DNA of 64,000 nt from Anas platyrhynchos (GCF_047663525.1 NC_092589.1:59701501-59765500), one strand, 5' to 3'. Positions 49,301 to 63,500 are shown, counted from the first letter of the stretch. The notes: generated from the sequence alone by a model not told the origin. Numbers and translations are program-made.

Positions 49301-51036
49301 TTTTTTTTTTTCTTCTAAACAAACTATTCCTTGGGCTGAAGTTCTTTATACTTTCTTTCGCCCCACAAGAAGAAAAGCCAAACAGAACTTCTTAAGGTAC
49401 ATTTCACTGCATTTAAAACTTGTTTCCAACATTATTAAGCAAAGTGTTTATATGTTTTTCTCTTGAACTAACTAAAAAATTATTTTGCCAGAAATGCTTA
49501 AAAGTTGGCGTATTCATAGTCCTCCAAGGAATGCGTACTCTGCCAAGTTTGAAACACTTGGAATAGAAAGAAGGTCTAAGTAAGTCTTGCATACTGTGCT
49601 ACATTTCGTACTGATTTATGAACAACATGCTCATGCTTAGCTTGTACAGTTTGTCTGATCTATGCAATAAAATAAACACAGCTGCATTACAGTGATTGCA
49701 TAATCACATATTTGGTACCCACAAACTTTTGGGAAATATTCAGATAGCAGTATATGCTAAAAATTCTGATTTCATTTACGTTTTCTAATACCACTTTCAT
49801 ATTTTTTTTTTTAATTTAATATAAGTTTTTGTTTGTACAAGTTAAAATTTTAATAATAATGTTTCTGCAACACTCGTAATTCAGATAATTTATACTTGTT
49901 ATAAAGCAGTGGAGCAACGACCACACAGGTAGAAAAAAGTACAAATGTGCCAGCAATCATAGGTATCACTTTGTTACCTAATTTGGAGGCATGTAGCTCC
50001 TCAAATGCTATTCTAGTAACTCCAGTACTTTGCTACTCATGGTAATATCTAGATAGTCTTAAAAGAGCTTTTTCCTTGCTGTCAGTCCTCCAAGTTATTA
50101 TTCTATAACTGAAAAATATTTTACTAGTCTTTATTTATTGGCAATATGCCAGTCTCTGACACTGACTGAGTATATAAAAAGAAACATTGAGCTTTGTAGC
50201 ATGATCACACTGAATATCATCCCAACCAATCATCAGGTAGGTGAAATTATGCAAAGGAACTTAAACAAGGCATCCAGAAATCTTTTAATGATCTGCCACA
50301 GTGGTAGTTTCTTCCCAAATGCATATTCTTAAAAGTCAGCTCAAAGCCAAACAAATTTTTATTTCCTGGCATATAATAAAGAAAACATACTGTAAATATC
50401 CAAAACACGGATAATATGCTATGTTCAGGATTATTTATTTTTTTTTAATAGGAAAGGTTCAAGATGTACCCTGAGCTTTTTAAAAACAGAGGGGTGAGTT
50501 TAGGCAGTTGGAGAGTCTGCTGCAGATTGCTGCCTGCAGCAATTTCCCCAGTGACCAGTTCATCCATGTTGCAGACCACAGTGACAAACTGTGCTCAGTT
50601 GCAAGGAAGAGAGTGGGAAAATCTGCATCGGTTGGTAGGCGGTTTATCACGTTCTGCATTTTTCCAGTGTTAATGAGGCAGGAACCACTGCAATGTATCA
50701 AAAATCATTTGTGACTGAGTGGCACACACTGATCTGTGTTTGTCAGTTGAAGTGAAGCAAGGCTGCATATTTTTAAAGAAATATTATAAATATAGTCAAA
50801 AGTACTTTGCTGTAGATGCAGTGACTGATTGCGGGAAGCTAGTACCAAAAGAGAAGCTGAGTTCTGCTTTAGTGAACAGCACAGTCTGCACGTTCGCGGA
50901 GCAACTGAAGAGGCTCCCATCCATCAGAGGTATTGTTTGCTCTGAGTCCTGAGGCGTTCATCTGAGAACATAATCAGCCTTGTTAAAATAATACGCTTTC
51001 AAGACTTATTTGATTGAATTGTTTTTGAAACTGTTT

Positions 51037-51079
51037 TAGTTTTTTATTATTATTATTATTATTTTATTTTTATTTTTTG
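51037..51079. repeat. (ATT)n / T-rich low-complexity repeat
   Basis: TTATTATTATTATTATTATT followed by TTTTATTTTT-type sequence. Confidence 0.75.
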
Positions 51080-54000
51080 TTCCAATATTTAGTTAATGAA
51101 TTAAAATGTAAACTGTGCAATTACTTCAAAGGAGACCACATGTAACACAATTAGCGAAGACACAAATGTGGTCAGTGTCTAAGATAAATAAAAATTTCAT
51201 ATGGAATTTACAAAAGCTTTCAACACAAATTGTTCTCATTAAGCTAGGGATGGCAGCAAAAAACTTTGCTCAGCATTTATGATATCTCCATATGTTGAGT
51301 CTGATTTTCAGCTGATAATTCCTCCAGCCTTTGCTTTTCCAGATGAAGTTTTTCTTTCACAAATAATGATACCCATATTCCTGTCCTACAGTCAGTTGCT
51401 GTACACATGCTTGCAGCTATGTAACTAACTTGGTAATAATTTGTAATTATACACGGTATGTGGATGACTGCAGTCCTTGTGAAGCAGAAACCTAAACACT
51501 TTATCGGTTAAAAAAGAAGTTGCTTTAGAACAGAAGGTTTTTTTCTGCCACGGAGGAAGTGGAAGTGAGGAATGCACTTTGTTAAAAGACACAGAAATGC
51601 CTTAACCAAATGAAGAAAACTGGTATGGCAGCTCTAGGAGTACTACCAATCCATGGAGATAATCACTCAGCAACTTGCTTTCTCTAGAAGATTCAGCTTG
51701 GGCCCGTTTTCATTTTCCAAGAACTGGGTCCTAGAGGCAAGCTGTTTCTGAATGCCACCTGATCAGAGTGGCTGGGAGCCTTGTCCTTGCACTGTAGTCC
51801 CTTGAACATAGGGACCAGAAGTTTCTGATGATCACTATGTGCTCTGAGACCTGAGGTAGCTGTAACACTATGCTTACATTCTCTTAGACTTTACAATTTC
51901 TTGCATGTTTTTTTTGATTCACAGCCCAGATTTTTCCCCACCATTCTGCTCCCCTGGGAATGATGCTACATACTGATGTGGCTTGAAGAGCAGATAGTGA
52001 GAGCAGATTTTCCTGCAAGTTCTTCAGAGCACATCAAGAGCCTCATTTTATGCAGCTGAACCACAGCAGTTTTACACTGAGTTCTTCAGATGTTTGCAGA
52101 GCTTGCATCTGGCTGGTGCTGAATCATATCCTTACACCATCACAACTGCTGCTTCCTCCATGGTATCATTCCTGCTGCAGTTAGCTTTGATTGTTCCACT
52201 GCACCACTGCTTGCATGGCTTTCTTTTATCCAAAGACAGCTGTATAAAGGTAGAAAAATGAGAAAGAGTTTGAGAGCTCTTAAGCTGGCAGAACACAGCT
52301 TGCTGACTCTTGCACTTGTGTAGATACGCAGAGCACTGTAGGTCTGAAAAGCTCAGGGACCAGCTGGCAGAACAACTAAGCCACAGGCTGGACAGACTTG
52401 GAGAATTAGTCTTAGCTTAACGTTAGGGCTGAGAAAAGAGAGCAGGGACAGGTGCACGAAACTACTACCCTTTAAGATAGCACTCAAGAAATTATTAAAT
52501 TATTCTACAATGAAAGTGTGGATACATCTGCTAAGTAGTGAGAATAGCAGGGATGAAGGTGTTGAAGTTACACTGCTGCCTTTGTTTACTGGTGAAGATA
52601 ATATGGTGAAAGAAATGAGCAAAAATATTGCAGAAATACATAGAAAAGGAAGCTCAGCTCCAGGCGTCAGGCAGGGAGTTGCCCCGGGGAATATGACAAA
52701 AAAAGAGAGCTTGGGGTGGACAGAAGTTTGTTGATGAGCAAGGATACAGTCACTGGAAACCCTGCTCAGGGAAACACGACCTTGTAGGCAACCTGTGTCA
52801 GAGAAATGCCTGTTGTCACCAGAGAAATTATTAGTTAAAGATTCTGCTTTGGGACAAGGAGGGAATTTTGGGGGATCTGATGGGTAAGGATTGCAGTAAG
52901 CCAAAATACCTGTCCTGGCCCCTTGTAAGCTGGAAAAAAAAGTTGTGCTTGGAAATTCTGCTGCATTGTCCACCAAAGACGGCCTTCAGCCAGACATAGT
53001 GGCATGCGAATTTACAGGAACCCCACAAAACAGCTCTCATTCTTCTGTGGTGATTGATTTGATTATTGGTTAGTATTTATATACAGCACAAAATGTAGCA
53101 GTCATGAGAGACAGATCACAAAGAAACAGGAGTAAAATTCTGAGACCATTTGACTTTGTCAGGAGTCAGATTTACTCCCATTTTCTGCTATCTCATGCGG
53201 GGTTCTTTGAAAGAAGTTTTGTACTGGAGACAGCAACGAAATGTATGGTGACTGAAAGAGTCCAGTGCCCCAGCATGGCTGGGAACATCCACATACTTTT
53301 GGTTAACCAGGAGAGAATAAAATGTCAGAAAACATCCTTCTCTTGCAGAATTGCCTCTATTTTAAGCCTTCACCAAACCTCTACAGCTCAACAGCCAAAG
53401 TAACTCAAAAATACAGAAGCTGACTATGTGCCCAGACCATTGAGCTTGCTTTTGAAGTTTCAAAGCAGAACTCATTAGCACCGCTCTGGAAGCAACCAAG
53501 AGCATCCCACCACACAATTTTGTGCTTCTTCATATTGACTTGGTTGGGTTTTGTTGGTGTACGTACGCAGGCAGCTTGAATGTGTGGGCTAAGCTACAAT
53601 AGATGAGCCCGGTGATCCCAGATGACCACATCTAAACTACCATGTAACTACAATTTCAGGAAGAGCTGCCCGATGTTTAATGGTTGGCCGCATGGTTCTT
53701 GCACTGCTGCTCTTCCGAGAGCCCAGAGGGATTGCAGAAGCAAGCTGAGGGCAGGGTGGTGTTCCCCCGCAGTAGGCGATGAGTAACTTCCACAAGGCTT
53801 GCCTTCTGTTTCTTGAAATAGCACATGCAAGTTACTAACACTTAATTTGGTAATTTAACTTTAGGCTTATAGTCCTGCAGGTAGACAGCTATAGTTCAGA
53901 TGTAATGAACTTTCCAGTGCTAGCACTGAAAATGAAACCAATAGTGATTTAGTGCAAGTTTCTGCTGTCCCTCCCCCTTTGTACCTCCTGCTTTCCAGGC

Positions 54001-54443
54001 TCTGTTCCCGTTTCCAGAACATTTCCCTCTCCTCACTGCAGGCACCTGCCTGTGTAAGAGCTGGGGGAGCAGCTCGCAGCTCGAAGCCCCTGCTCTAGCA
54101 GCAAGGGGAAGCGCTGCAGTGGCAGCATGGGAAGGGGCACAAGCATCCTCTCCATGCTGCCAGGAAGGTGAATGCTTCCCAGCCACAATTGTGTGGGGCA
54201 GACAGTCCTCGTGGGTATCTGGGGGAGTCTTGAAGAAGGTCTGTATTTCTGCTGGACTTAGAAATTGAAAAAGCTTCCTTCCTAGCATGATGAATACTTT
54301 AAATCTCCACCTGCTTAAGCACCTAAGCTTCTTTTCCCTTCTTTTGCACATGGAGAATCAAAGCCTGAGAAACCAGCCTACTGGTTTCAGATAATTGGTA
54401 TTCCTATCTCTGTCACTCAGTATTTACTGTTTTTTCATACTTC

Positions 54444-54467
54444 TTTTTTTTTTTTTTTTTTTTTTTC
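54444..54467. repeat. poly(T) run
   Basis: About 22 T with no adjacent recognisable retrotransposon. Similar runs occur at 46645-46663, about 48697-48715 and about 49298-49312. Confidence 0.8.
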
Positions 54468-56190
54468 TGATTTTTTGATACAGTAACATCACATCCTAGG
54501 AAAAGAGAACCAAGCAAATTAATGAAAAAAATAAAAAAGCATCATCCTGGAATAAACATATAGCCTTTTTTTATTTATTTTTTCTTCCCCAAGAAATGCC
54601 AGTGCATTTTTAATTCAGTTTTATTTCTTAACGTTGTTTAACTGACAGTCCTAACCAGGCCTCCTTTTCTGAGACATTATCCCACCATCAGCACTCGGGA
54701 TGTCACGGTGGGTCATTTTACAGTCTGCAGACATAGGCATCATTGACATCAGTAAAGCAGGCTTCCCTGACAGTGAAATTGTGCTCATTCACAGCAGCCG
54801 AGGATCTTTACTGCATTTAGGTGTTGCTCAAAGTTTTGGCTTCTTGATATTATTCACTATTGGGTTAAAATCTGATCTATTTTTCCTGCTTAGAGATAGA
54901 ACATGCAAAAGTACTTGCCGAATAAGGATCTTGATAATCAGTTTGCTTTTGTAGGAAAGGATATGAGAGTCCTAAATTTACCTTTTAGAACTAGCTATTA
55001 CCAAAACTTCATGATAAAAATGAGTAATTTCCAACAAGCAAACATAGCCTTCTGCTAAGCCCCAGCAGGTGTGTTGCTTTGGGTTTTCTCCAGCTGACAC
55101 CTGAACTGAGTTCTCTGCTCGTTTTCTTCCTACTGTGTTTTCCATTTAGGCCCACCTGATAGTTGGCTTCCTTCGATCCTTGTGTAGTTTAAACAAGACA
55201 GATATGAGGATGCGCTCCTCTCAGTTCAAACAGCCTGGTGAACAGGTTTTTATCAAGTGACTATTCCAAACAAATATGTCTAAGAACTAATGAAGACATT
55301 ATGTCCCAAAATAAAACCAGAAGAATTTAATATGAGAGAATGACTGCTTTCTATCTTTTGCTAATCGATACCGACAGCTTTGTGGTCATAAGATTATTGC
55401 TTGGGATTCCCTTTGTGTTTAGTCCCTGATTAAACACCATTCGGCCTGTTTGCACCATGTTCTTCTCATCAGTTCCTACAAATACGGCACATGGGCACCC
55501 AGCTGTACTGCCTGTATCAGATAAGTAGCAGAAGTCTTACGAAGCTGCCCATTGGCAGCTTGTCTGGACTGAGGTCTGAAGAAAGGTGGTTTTGTTCTTT
55601 AAAACACCAGAGTGTGTTGCTTTTGTTGTTGTTCTTTCAAGGAAAACTTAAAGACGAAAGCCTTTTTATGCTTTGTAGATGAGAAGAATTAGCGACTTGC
55701 AGTTTTTGCATATGAGTATCACCCCTAAAAGCATTTCCTGTAGACTTTAATTCTTGCGTACGCCTCAAGTCTTTGCTTTGTGCTCAGCTCTCTGTGGCCT
55801 TGCCCCCAAACTCCTCCACAGATTTACTATGATTCAGGGTATTTAGTTCTGAGTTATGCAGCCCCAAGATGTGAACAAAGGGTGCACTGGATCCCTCTCA
55901 GGATCCTTTCTCCATCTGGTTCTGTGTCTTGCATTGCACTGATGCTTCAGCTGCGGAGGGAATGGAGCTGCCCATGGGGTCGAAAGGGTCCATACAACTG
56001 CTTTTCCCCAGAGCCCTTTTCACAAGCAGCGTGAGCCCACGTTCCTCTCTTTATCATACATCAGGAGCGGAGCCAGCAGCCCAGTGCCCAATTAAAATGA
56101 CATCGCAGCTGTCAACAGTTGCTCCTAGGCTCAATCAGTTCTGGGGGAGCAGCCCGCGGGAGCGACCACCCCACACAGCGCCCATCGCCC

Positions 56191-56314
56191 CATCCCTGGA
56201 GGTGTTCAGGGCCAGGCTGGACGGGGCTTTGGGCAACCTGGGCTGGTGGGAGGTGTCCCTGCCCATGGCACTGGGTGGGCTTTGAGGCCCCTTCCAACCC
56301 ACCCACCCTGTGAT
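56191..56314 (+). mobile_element. CR1 3'-end fragment
   Basis: CCTGGAGGTGTTCAGGGCCA, GGCTGGACGGGGCTTTGGGC, TGGGAGGTGTCCCTGCCCAT and CCCCTTCCAACCC match the CR1 3' end. It abuts the upstream edge of the NHSL1 CpG island and is GC-rich for a CR1 copy. Confidence 0.9.
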
Positions 56315-57050
56315 CGCCTCTTGCAGGGGCAGGGCGCGGGGGGCTTCCCAGGCCCGGGTTTGGCTGCAGCCCCCTCCAGGCCGCCCCGCGGAGGGGCAGG
56401 GCCCGGCCCCCGCTCCCCCGTCTCGCACCGGGCTCGGGGCAGGGGGCGGCGGCCGCGACCCCCCCGGGGAGCCCCGCGGTGCCGGGGGCAGCGGGGCCGG
56501 GCCGCAGCCACGGCGCCGGCCGGGCAGGGTGAGGCTGCGGCGGAGGCTCCAGTTCGGGGAGCCGCAGGTAGGCGGCGGCCTCTGGTGCTTTTCCCAGGTT
56601 GGCGGAGGCTGCGCCCCCCCCTCTCCCCTCCTCTCTCCCCAGCTCTCGCTTTCCGGGTCGGGAGTTTGGTGCGCTCAGAAAAGTGCCTGCAACGGCGCCG
56701 GGGTTCCCCAGGTGGGGTTGCTCCGGGCTTTTCTCTCTCCTCCTCCTCCTCCTCTTCCTCCTCCCCTCCCTCTCTTTCTCTCCGGCCGCTTTCCCTCCTT
56801 TGTGGCCGCATCCAGGACTCCTCTCCCCCCCCTCCCACGCTTCCTCCTCCCGCCCCGATCTCCACTTTCGGGGGGGGACAGCCCCGGGCCCTTTCCTGTC
56901 TCCCTGCCGCCGGGCGGAGCGGGAGCGGTGCCGGCACCCCCCGCACATGGGCTCCGTGCGGGGCTCCCCCTGCGCCGGGGCGGCTCCGGCTCCCCGCCGG
57001 CCCCGGCTGGCGTAGCGCGCCCGCCCTGATTCATTTGTTGTTGTTGTCGT

Positions 57051-57095
57051 CCTCCCTCCCTCCCTCCCTCCTTCCCTCCCTCCCTCCCTCTCCTC
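57051..57095. repeat. (CCCT)n repeat in the NHSL1 5' UTR region
   Basis: About ten CCCT/CCTT units on the plus strand, 100 bases before the NHSL1 ATG. The complement is GGGA-rich and could form a G-quadruplex. Confidence 0.85.
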
Positions 57096-57191
57096 TTTTT
57101 CGGAACTTTTTCGGCAGGCTCTCAGCGCCGGGGACGCTTCTCCCTCCTTTCCCCCCCCCCGCTCTGCTTTGCCCGCCGCCCCCCGGCCGCG

Positions 57192-57549
57192 ATGCCGTTC
57201 CCCCTGCGGACCCTGGAGCCGCTGAAGCTGTGCAGGTTGGAGGAGGCCGGCGGCGACGGCTCGGAGCGGGGCGGCCCGGGGCCGGGGGACCCCCCCGGGG
57301 CTGCCGAGGGGGGCGGCCGGGGCCGCCGGGGCGCGGTGCCGCTGTTCGGGGCGCTGGAGCAGGTCAGCTCCTACGCGCTGGTGTCGCTGCTCATGCAGCT
57401 CTCCGACCTCTCCCGCTGCGCCGGGGACATCTTCGGAGGGATCCTGAGCGAGGCGGACTCGCTGTGCCACCGCAACGCCCGGCTCCAGCGCCGCCTGGGC
57501 GCCCTGGAGGCGCTGCTCGCCCGCCTCGACCACCGCAAAGTCAAGATCC
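57192..57549 (+). CDS. NHSL1: NHSL1 first coding exon (long isoform, WAVE homology domain)
   Basis: NHS-like 1, a cytoplasmic actin regulator of the Nance-Horan family. The exon encodes 119 codons plus one base and ends ATCC|GTGAGT. It begins MPFPLRTLEPLKLCRLEE, the family signature (NHS begins MPFAKRIVEPQWLC). A Gly/Pro-rich low-complexity linker follows, then the helical WAVE homology domain at about residues 50-119 (LFGALEQVSSYALVSLLMQL, SDLSRCAGDIFGGILSEADS, LCHRNARLQRRLGALEALLA, RLDHRKVKI). This domain in the family binds WAVE-complex partners such as ABI. The start has G at -3 and no upstream in-frame ATG. Assignment to NHSL1 rather than NHS or NHSL2 rests on synteny with CCDC28A and REPS1. 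All further exons lie beyond the window. Confidence 0.9.
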
Positions 57550-60500
57550 GTGAGTGAGCCTCGGGGAGAGGGGGGCCTGCGGGGTGGGGGGGACGGGGGC
57601 TGAGGGCGCTGCGGTCTGGCAGTGCCTGTGCCTGGTGAAATCTCAGCCCTGAATCCTCAGCTCTGAAATCTCAGCCCCCAAATCTCAGCCCCGGGACATC
57701 CAGGGGGCTGTCAGCGCTCCCCACACCACGAGATGCCCCCAGGTTTACCCCACCGTGCTGATAGGGGTTTGTGCTAGATTCGGGGCAGCCGGGCTCCTGA
57801 CAGCTCAGCCCTGCTGCCCCATTAGCTCTTGTGTGTGTGCACGGGGAGAGCCGGGGGAAGGCAAGGCTGGATGTGGTTTCCAGCTGCCTGTGCGTCTCCG
57901 CTCTCCTGAGCTCCCGCTGTGCTGCGTGCAGGCTGGTCCCGAGTTTGTAGCTGCAACTTTGTGCGGAGCACAGACAGCAAGGTCCAGGCGTGGCCTTGCG
58001 TCCTGACACAGCGACACTTCGGGGAGGTTTTTCTTAAGTTCCCTCATCGGCCTGAAAATTGTCCCTCAGGGGTGACTGTGCAGCTGCACGTGGCTACAGA
58101 AAGTTTTTTCCCCAGCTTGGTCAGACTAGGGAGAAAGGATCATGCAGAAGTTGGATCTGCTACACGTAGTTTTGTTGGTGCATGTCCCGGCTCTCCACAG
58201 AGTAAGTGCAAGAGTAGTTTCAGCCTCAGCTTAGCTGTCTCAGTGTGCTGGAAACAGTCACAGATCACAGAAGGTGCGTAAGGTGTAAGCCTAGACTACA
58301 CGGGCTTGATGCCCCGAGACCACTGATGGGCTTCATCTCAGTGGAAGTAGAAAGCCTGCTTTGTGCATGGCAAACTTGCCAACAAATTTGGTAATGAAGG
58401 CCTTTCTTAGATGAGGTTCAAAGAATATGGACCCAGTATGGGTAACTTACCTGTTTCATTGCAGAATTATTCCTTACGCTATTCCTTGTGGTGTACTTCA
58501 GTCAATTCCCCCCTGCTTCCAAAGGAGGAAACTGTCATCACTCTTACCAAAAGGCTGTTTCTGTGGTTAGTAAGCTTTTGGCTAAAGTTTTGTGATAGCA
58601 TGTTTGACTTCTTGGTGCTTCATGAGTGCTTGCCAAACTCAAGGAGCTTTTCCTTCTCACCAAGACAGATATATTCTTTTCTGCTAGTGTTATGTTAGCA
58701 TGGCATGGCATAGCATGGTGCATTCAGACTTAAAATACAAATGTTTTCCTGCTGGAGATACCTGCAGTAAAGTGCTCTATTACATCGACGCCCTGATGTA
58801 AAGCAGAATTTATTTATCTCTGTGTTTAAATAGGGAGCTTATTGCAATGAAGTGATGCAACATATCTAAAGGGAAGAATGAAATGAGGCTCGTGCTGTAC
58901 TGTACAAACCCTGACATTTTGTATGTGTCAGACATTTGGTTATTGTATTCTCTCTTGGTCATCATTTGGCACAAGTTACATGTTTGCTACTTATTTTTTA
59001 TTATTATTTTTATAACTCAGTTCTTTGAGCTAAGCTTGTTATTGTTTTTAATTTGATGATTTTTCCTCTTGTCATGGCAGTTGCCAAAACTGGGTGCAGT
59101 TCTTACGTTTGGCTTTCCCTGCTTGGTTTTAAATTCTTTGGTAGTCTCTGCTGTCAAACTTCATTTCACTACTTAACAGTTGCGTTGCTGCTGCTAATAT
59201 TTACTTTTCAAAGAAATCATTAATTTTAAATTACGTTGATAAATGAGATGTTTCTAACCTTTTTTAAATTGCTTGAAATACAGCCTTCTTGCAAAGCCAG
59301 ATTACTTGTGTATCAGTCCCAAGGAATTGATACGTAGGCTACCCATGTTGACATGAAGTTGCACGTAAAGATATGTCAGTCCTCTTGTTGCATGCTTTCT
59401 TCGTGTTGTAATCGGGCCAAGGGGACAGGGCAGCATGAGTTGTAGTTACCAGGGTGAAGTCCTCTGTGATGGCAGCCATCAAGGTTTCTCTTCAGATTTA
59501 ACCCCATTGCTGGCTTTAAAGGGAAATATCTCCAAAATAACAAGAATGGTTTAATTATGCTGGCTTTATTTGGGAACAAAGGCAAGTGTGTTTTGTTTTG
59601 TTTTTTTTTTTTTTCTTCCACTTCTGAAGGTACAGAAGGTTCATGGAGGAAACTGCTGGAGTAGGACTGTAAGAGGAACAAGGGTTGTAAATGAATTAAG
59701 CTACTTTTCCATTTAACAGATGCTTGCTCGTGAATGTTTTCTTGTGGAGGGAAAATATTAACTGTTGGACCTCTGGTGGCACACAGACAGGCGAAACACA
59801 ACATTGTATCAGATGATTTAAATATCCTGGTCTGGCTTTCAGGATGAAGGGGTAGGATGTTGTACACCTGCTTTTCAAATCATGGGTAATTTCCACTTGC
59901 AGAAATGTTTTCTGCTCTCTTTGTGTGGCCCAGACAATAATTTCCTCTTGGAAACAAAGCTTCTTGGGTGATCCCAGCACGATCTTTTATGGAAAGGACC
60001 AGGGAACAGGCAAACTTCAAATATGGGTCAAGAAAACTTTGCCTATGGTGGGTTGTTCTGTGCAGTCAGGAACACTACTTGACTGTCGGGCTCTATCATG
60101 TCCTTGCATACATGTAGGATCCATATCCTCCTAGATGCTGCTGTCAGATGTATGTTACTACATATGAGGCTCTTAGGAGTCAATTATGTCTTGAACGATC
60201 CCTGCTGTTTCTCTTCTGTTATGAGCTCTTTGACATGCTTTAGTGAAAGCGTTGAAGTACATCCCCTCGCTCCGCCACATGCAGGAAAACCTTCTGGTTT
60301 CACAGTCTGGCTGATAATGTCCAATGGTGCAGCGGGCGCTGCATGCTTGCCACCTTTACAAGGGGGAAACTTCCTCATCTGTCAATACTAGCTGGATTTC
60401 TGTAATGCCTGTCAACTGGGAGGCCTGTTTTGCAGGTGTTTTATACTGGTGTGCTGCATGCTATCAGATAGTTTAGTTTCACATATGCTGTAGGATATTG

Positions 60501-63500
60501 AAGGTAACTTTCGGTTGTATGGGATCTCAGCGATGGTTGCTTTTTCTAGGGTCCACCATTGGTGATGGGGTTTGCTGGAAAGGTTCGGCTGTCTGTGGTT
60601 TCATTTGGCTGTCTTAACCTTTACATCTGTGGTGGCAGAGAAGCCTCTGTTTATGACCCATGACTTAGAGACTTGTGCCTGACTCCCTCTGGCAATTAGG
60701 GGATATTTGTAAGGCCATTTGGTGAAATGCTTTCCTGACACTTATTTGAGCTTTGCATGAAATTGAAGTGCCGCATGCAGTGCTTGTGAGCTGACTTCAA
60801 GTGCAGTAGCCTCATCTAGAGAATTAATCAGATTCAGTAGATTTTCGACACTCTTTCATCAGGTTTTCATTAAGTTTGTGTGCATTGCGTGGTGCTTTGT
60901 TGTATGTTTCCAGCACACAGTCACCACAGGATGGTTTGCGCCATGGAGCTTGCCTAACAGCTTTTCATTTTCTAGGCACTGTGCATCTGTATTTGTGACC
61001 TAGCATTAAATGATGTAGTTTTCATCACTTTCCATTCTTAAATGTCAGGGTGGGTGAGGACAAGTGCTGCTTTGAAGTGATCAGAGCTCATCAAAAGGTG
61101 TATGATGGCAGCAGAGAAACCTGGCGTGAATTACAGGGTCTGCTTTTGGGAAACGCTGTGAGGCTTTAAACAGTCATTGTTTCTACAGTGAACACTGAAG
61201 GATGTTTTTTCCATTAACGTGTGTCTTTCACCATCAGCAAATATTTATGCAAAAATTAATATTGCTGCTCTTTTCTCTGAGTCCTAATGGTCTGACAGAC
61301 TGGAAGGCTGTCCCTTCCCTCTTCTATGCCATTTATTTTTAGTCGTTCTGAAGAGATGTTTTCAGAGAAATGCTGGGAGGTTAACCTAATGACAACTTCT
61401 GGTTCGGTTTCGCCAGTAGTAGGATAGGGTTTGGCCAGTTGTACCTCCTCTCCTAACAAGAAGAAACTGATCCTGTGGGAGGGAGGAAATGCTACCTCCT
61501 AATTAGTGTTGTTGTTTAAAATCCTTCGGTGTTTGCTTTTAAAGGCACAGAGCATACTCATTTGATGTTCATGCGGAAAGTGTATGCATATGTATATGTT
61601 TTTTCATGTCTAAGCACATTAATGAAAGAGAGTGGGGGGGATGGGGAGCATGGCTTTCCATTTGTCTGCATGATGTAAGGACAATCCAGTTTACACTTCA
61701 TCTCCTGCTATTTTGTTTAGTAAGTATTTTCCACTCTTTGTGTGTAAGGCAGTCCTGGAGCACATTTCCTGCTTTAGCTGAACAGGAAGCTTTATTCAGC
61801 TTATTCCTAGGGAAACCCCTCCTCCATCCCTAGCCACCAAAAGTGAACGTTATTCAGGACAGTACCGGCAGCAGGCAGGAGATGAACCGTCTGGCTGACT
61901 TTCTGGGCTTTCCGTAGCTTCTACTGTAAGGAAAGTGGGTACAAGATGTCCATCATCTTTGAAGAGCAAGAAGAAACCTTCTTTAGAAAACCCAACCAGA
62001 AAGAAAGAAAGAAAAAAAAAAAAGAAAGAGAGAAAGGAGGAGAGAAAAAAAAATCACAAACCATGTCGTGCTGAAGCTTTAGCAAAAAAGGACTGACTTT
62101 CATCTGAAAAGTTCAGCTCTAACATACGACTATTTGGGTATTTGGGAGCTGCTGTTCAGCTATGATACTCTACAGATGCTTCAGGTGACCATGCACTGTG
62201 GTGCTTTTCTCCTCTCTGTAGCTGTGAAATACGAAGATTCAGCAGCAACTTGAAGCCATGTTAAACAGTTAATTGCTAAATTCGCCTAAGAAGAAGAAAA
62301 GGAATTTTCTCTTTTACCCTGTTGTAATTATTCAGATTGCTTCTGAGCAGCAATATAACTCTTCTTTTATTTAGCTAGTGCAAGACTAATTATCTGTGGA
62401 AATTCAACCTGATCCAAAAGTAGATTTCATTTGAAATAAGCAGGAAGAAAGCCTGAGTTAGAAAAAGATTTCCCATGGGGACCGTGGGCCAAGTCGCTGT
62501 CCTGCTGAGTGGCAAAGCTCCAGTTGAATTCAGTTTGATGAGGATTTGGCTTGCTGTTTTGAAAACAGTTGACACTCTTTGGCTGAAATTTAGAGCTGCT
62601 TTGTGTGTTGCTCAGAACCTATTATGCAACACCTATGAAGATTTATTTCTGTAGATCTTACGATTGGCTTGATCATTCAGGAAAACGGTGTTTGGGAGAG
62701 GTAGTTAATGAATTAAACATACTTGTATTTGGTTGTTTTTAATTAGGATCTATTTTGAACGTTCCTAAATATTTAAGGAAACAATAAAATGTCCTCAGAA
62801 GTTTCTCTTCCTATCCACATTGGCACAATCTCAGCTTGGTTCAGTGAGAGCTAGTAATCTTGGTCTTGTGGGCTTCTCTCCTAAGCTGCTAATATGAAGT
62901 TCCTGCAGAAGAGGCATTTTTTTGGGTGAACCTATTAACAAACATAAAACAACACATGGAAGCCACTGAAATTCCTCAAAACCTCTGCCTTGGAGTTGAA
63001 ACCAGCCTTTTAGGAGTGGAGATTTAAGTGAGTTTTCCATAGAGGATGGGGAGCAGATGATGCCACATGTGCAGAGTGATTCTGAAGCACTTGGTGCCAT
63101 GGCAGCCATGGGATGCAGCACTTAACCTTTCTAAGGCCAGGTCCACCTTGGTAATTCATACTCAGGGAGAGGATTACTTGCCTTGGGGAGAAAAAGAGGA
63201 AGGGAGAGGTAGCAGTATGGTTATGCTTGGCGTTTTGAAATCCTATTTTTCTGAAACTGCTTTGACTGCCGCCCCTGTGGAGCTGGTGTTCACGCAGTAC
63301 AAGCAGAAAGGGAGATTGAGAAATAGGAGGAATTTAAAAATGCACATCGAAGGCTTGGCAATTATGCAAAGTCACAGTTTCTTCTGTAGTCGTAAACTAG
63401 TTATCAGAAGAGAAGATCAAAGCTGTCCATCCTAACAGTTAACGAGATCAATTAAACATGGTAATTAAATGTTGTTCTTGGCTGCAGGTTTGATATGAAA

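Larger units (their letters stand above)
39871..56190. other. intergenic region between CCDC28A and NHSL1
   Basis: Apart from the purine tract, microsatellites and one CR1 fragment listed separately, I see no coding exon or RNA gene. The open frames here are short or low-complexity. A GC-rich patch near 44430-44700 stands out from its AT-rich flanks without an obvious identity. Confidence 0.5.
56315..57650. promoter_or_regulatory. NHSL1: CpG island at the NHSL1 start
   Basis: A GC-rich, CpG-dense block that covers the presumed 5' UTR and first coding exon. It includes pyrimidine-rich stretches (CTCCTCCTCCTC at about 56735-56780) and a (CCCT)n repeat. No TATA box is evident. The transcription start cannot be placed exactly. 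Confidence 0.85.

Noticed and set aside
52500-52976. 158-codon minus-strand frame
   Set aside because: Ser/Pro/Leu-rich, with no family, no splice partner and no repeat signature recognised. Probably chance, although a decayed mobile element cannot be excluded.
56112-57533. 473-codon minus-strand frame and a 435-codon plus-strand frame across the NHSL1 CpG island
   Set aside because: Stop-poor because of extreme GC content. The compositions are Gly/Pro/Arg/Ala-biased and the frames conflict with the well-supported NHSL1 first exon.
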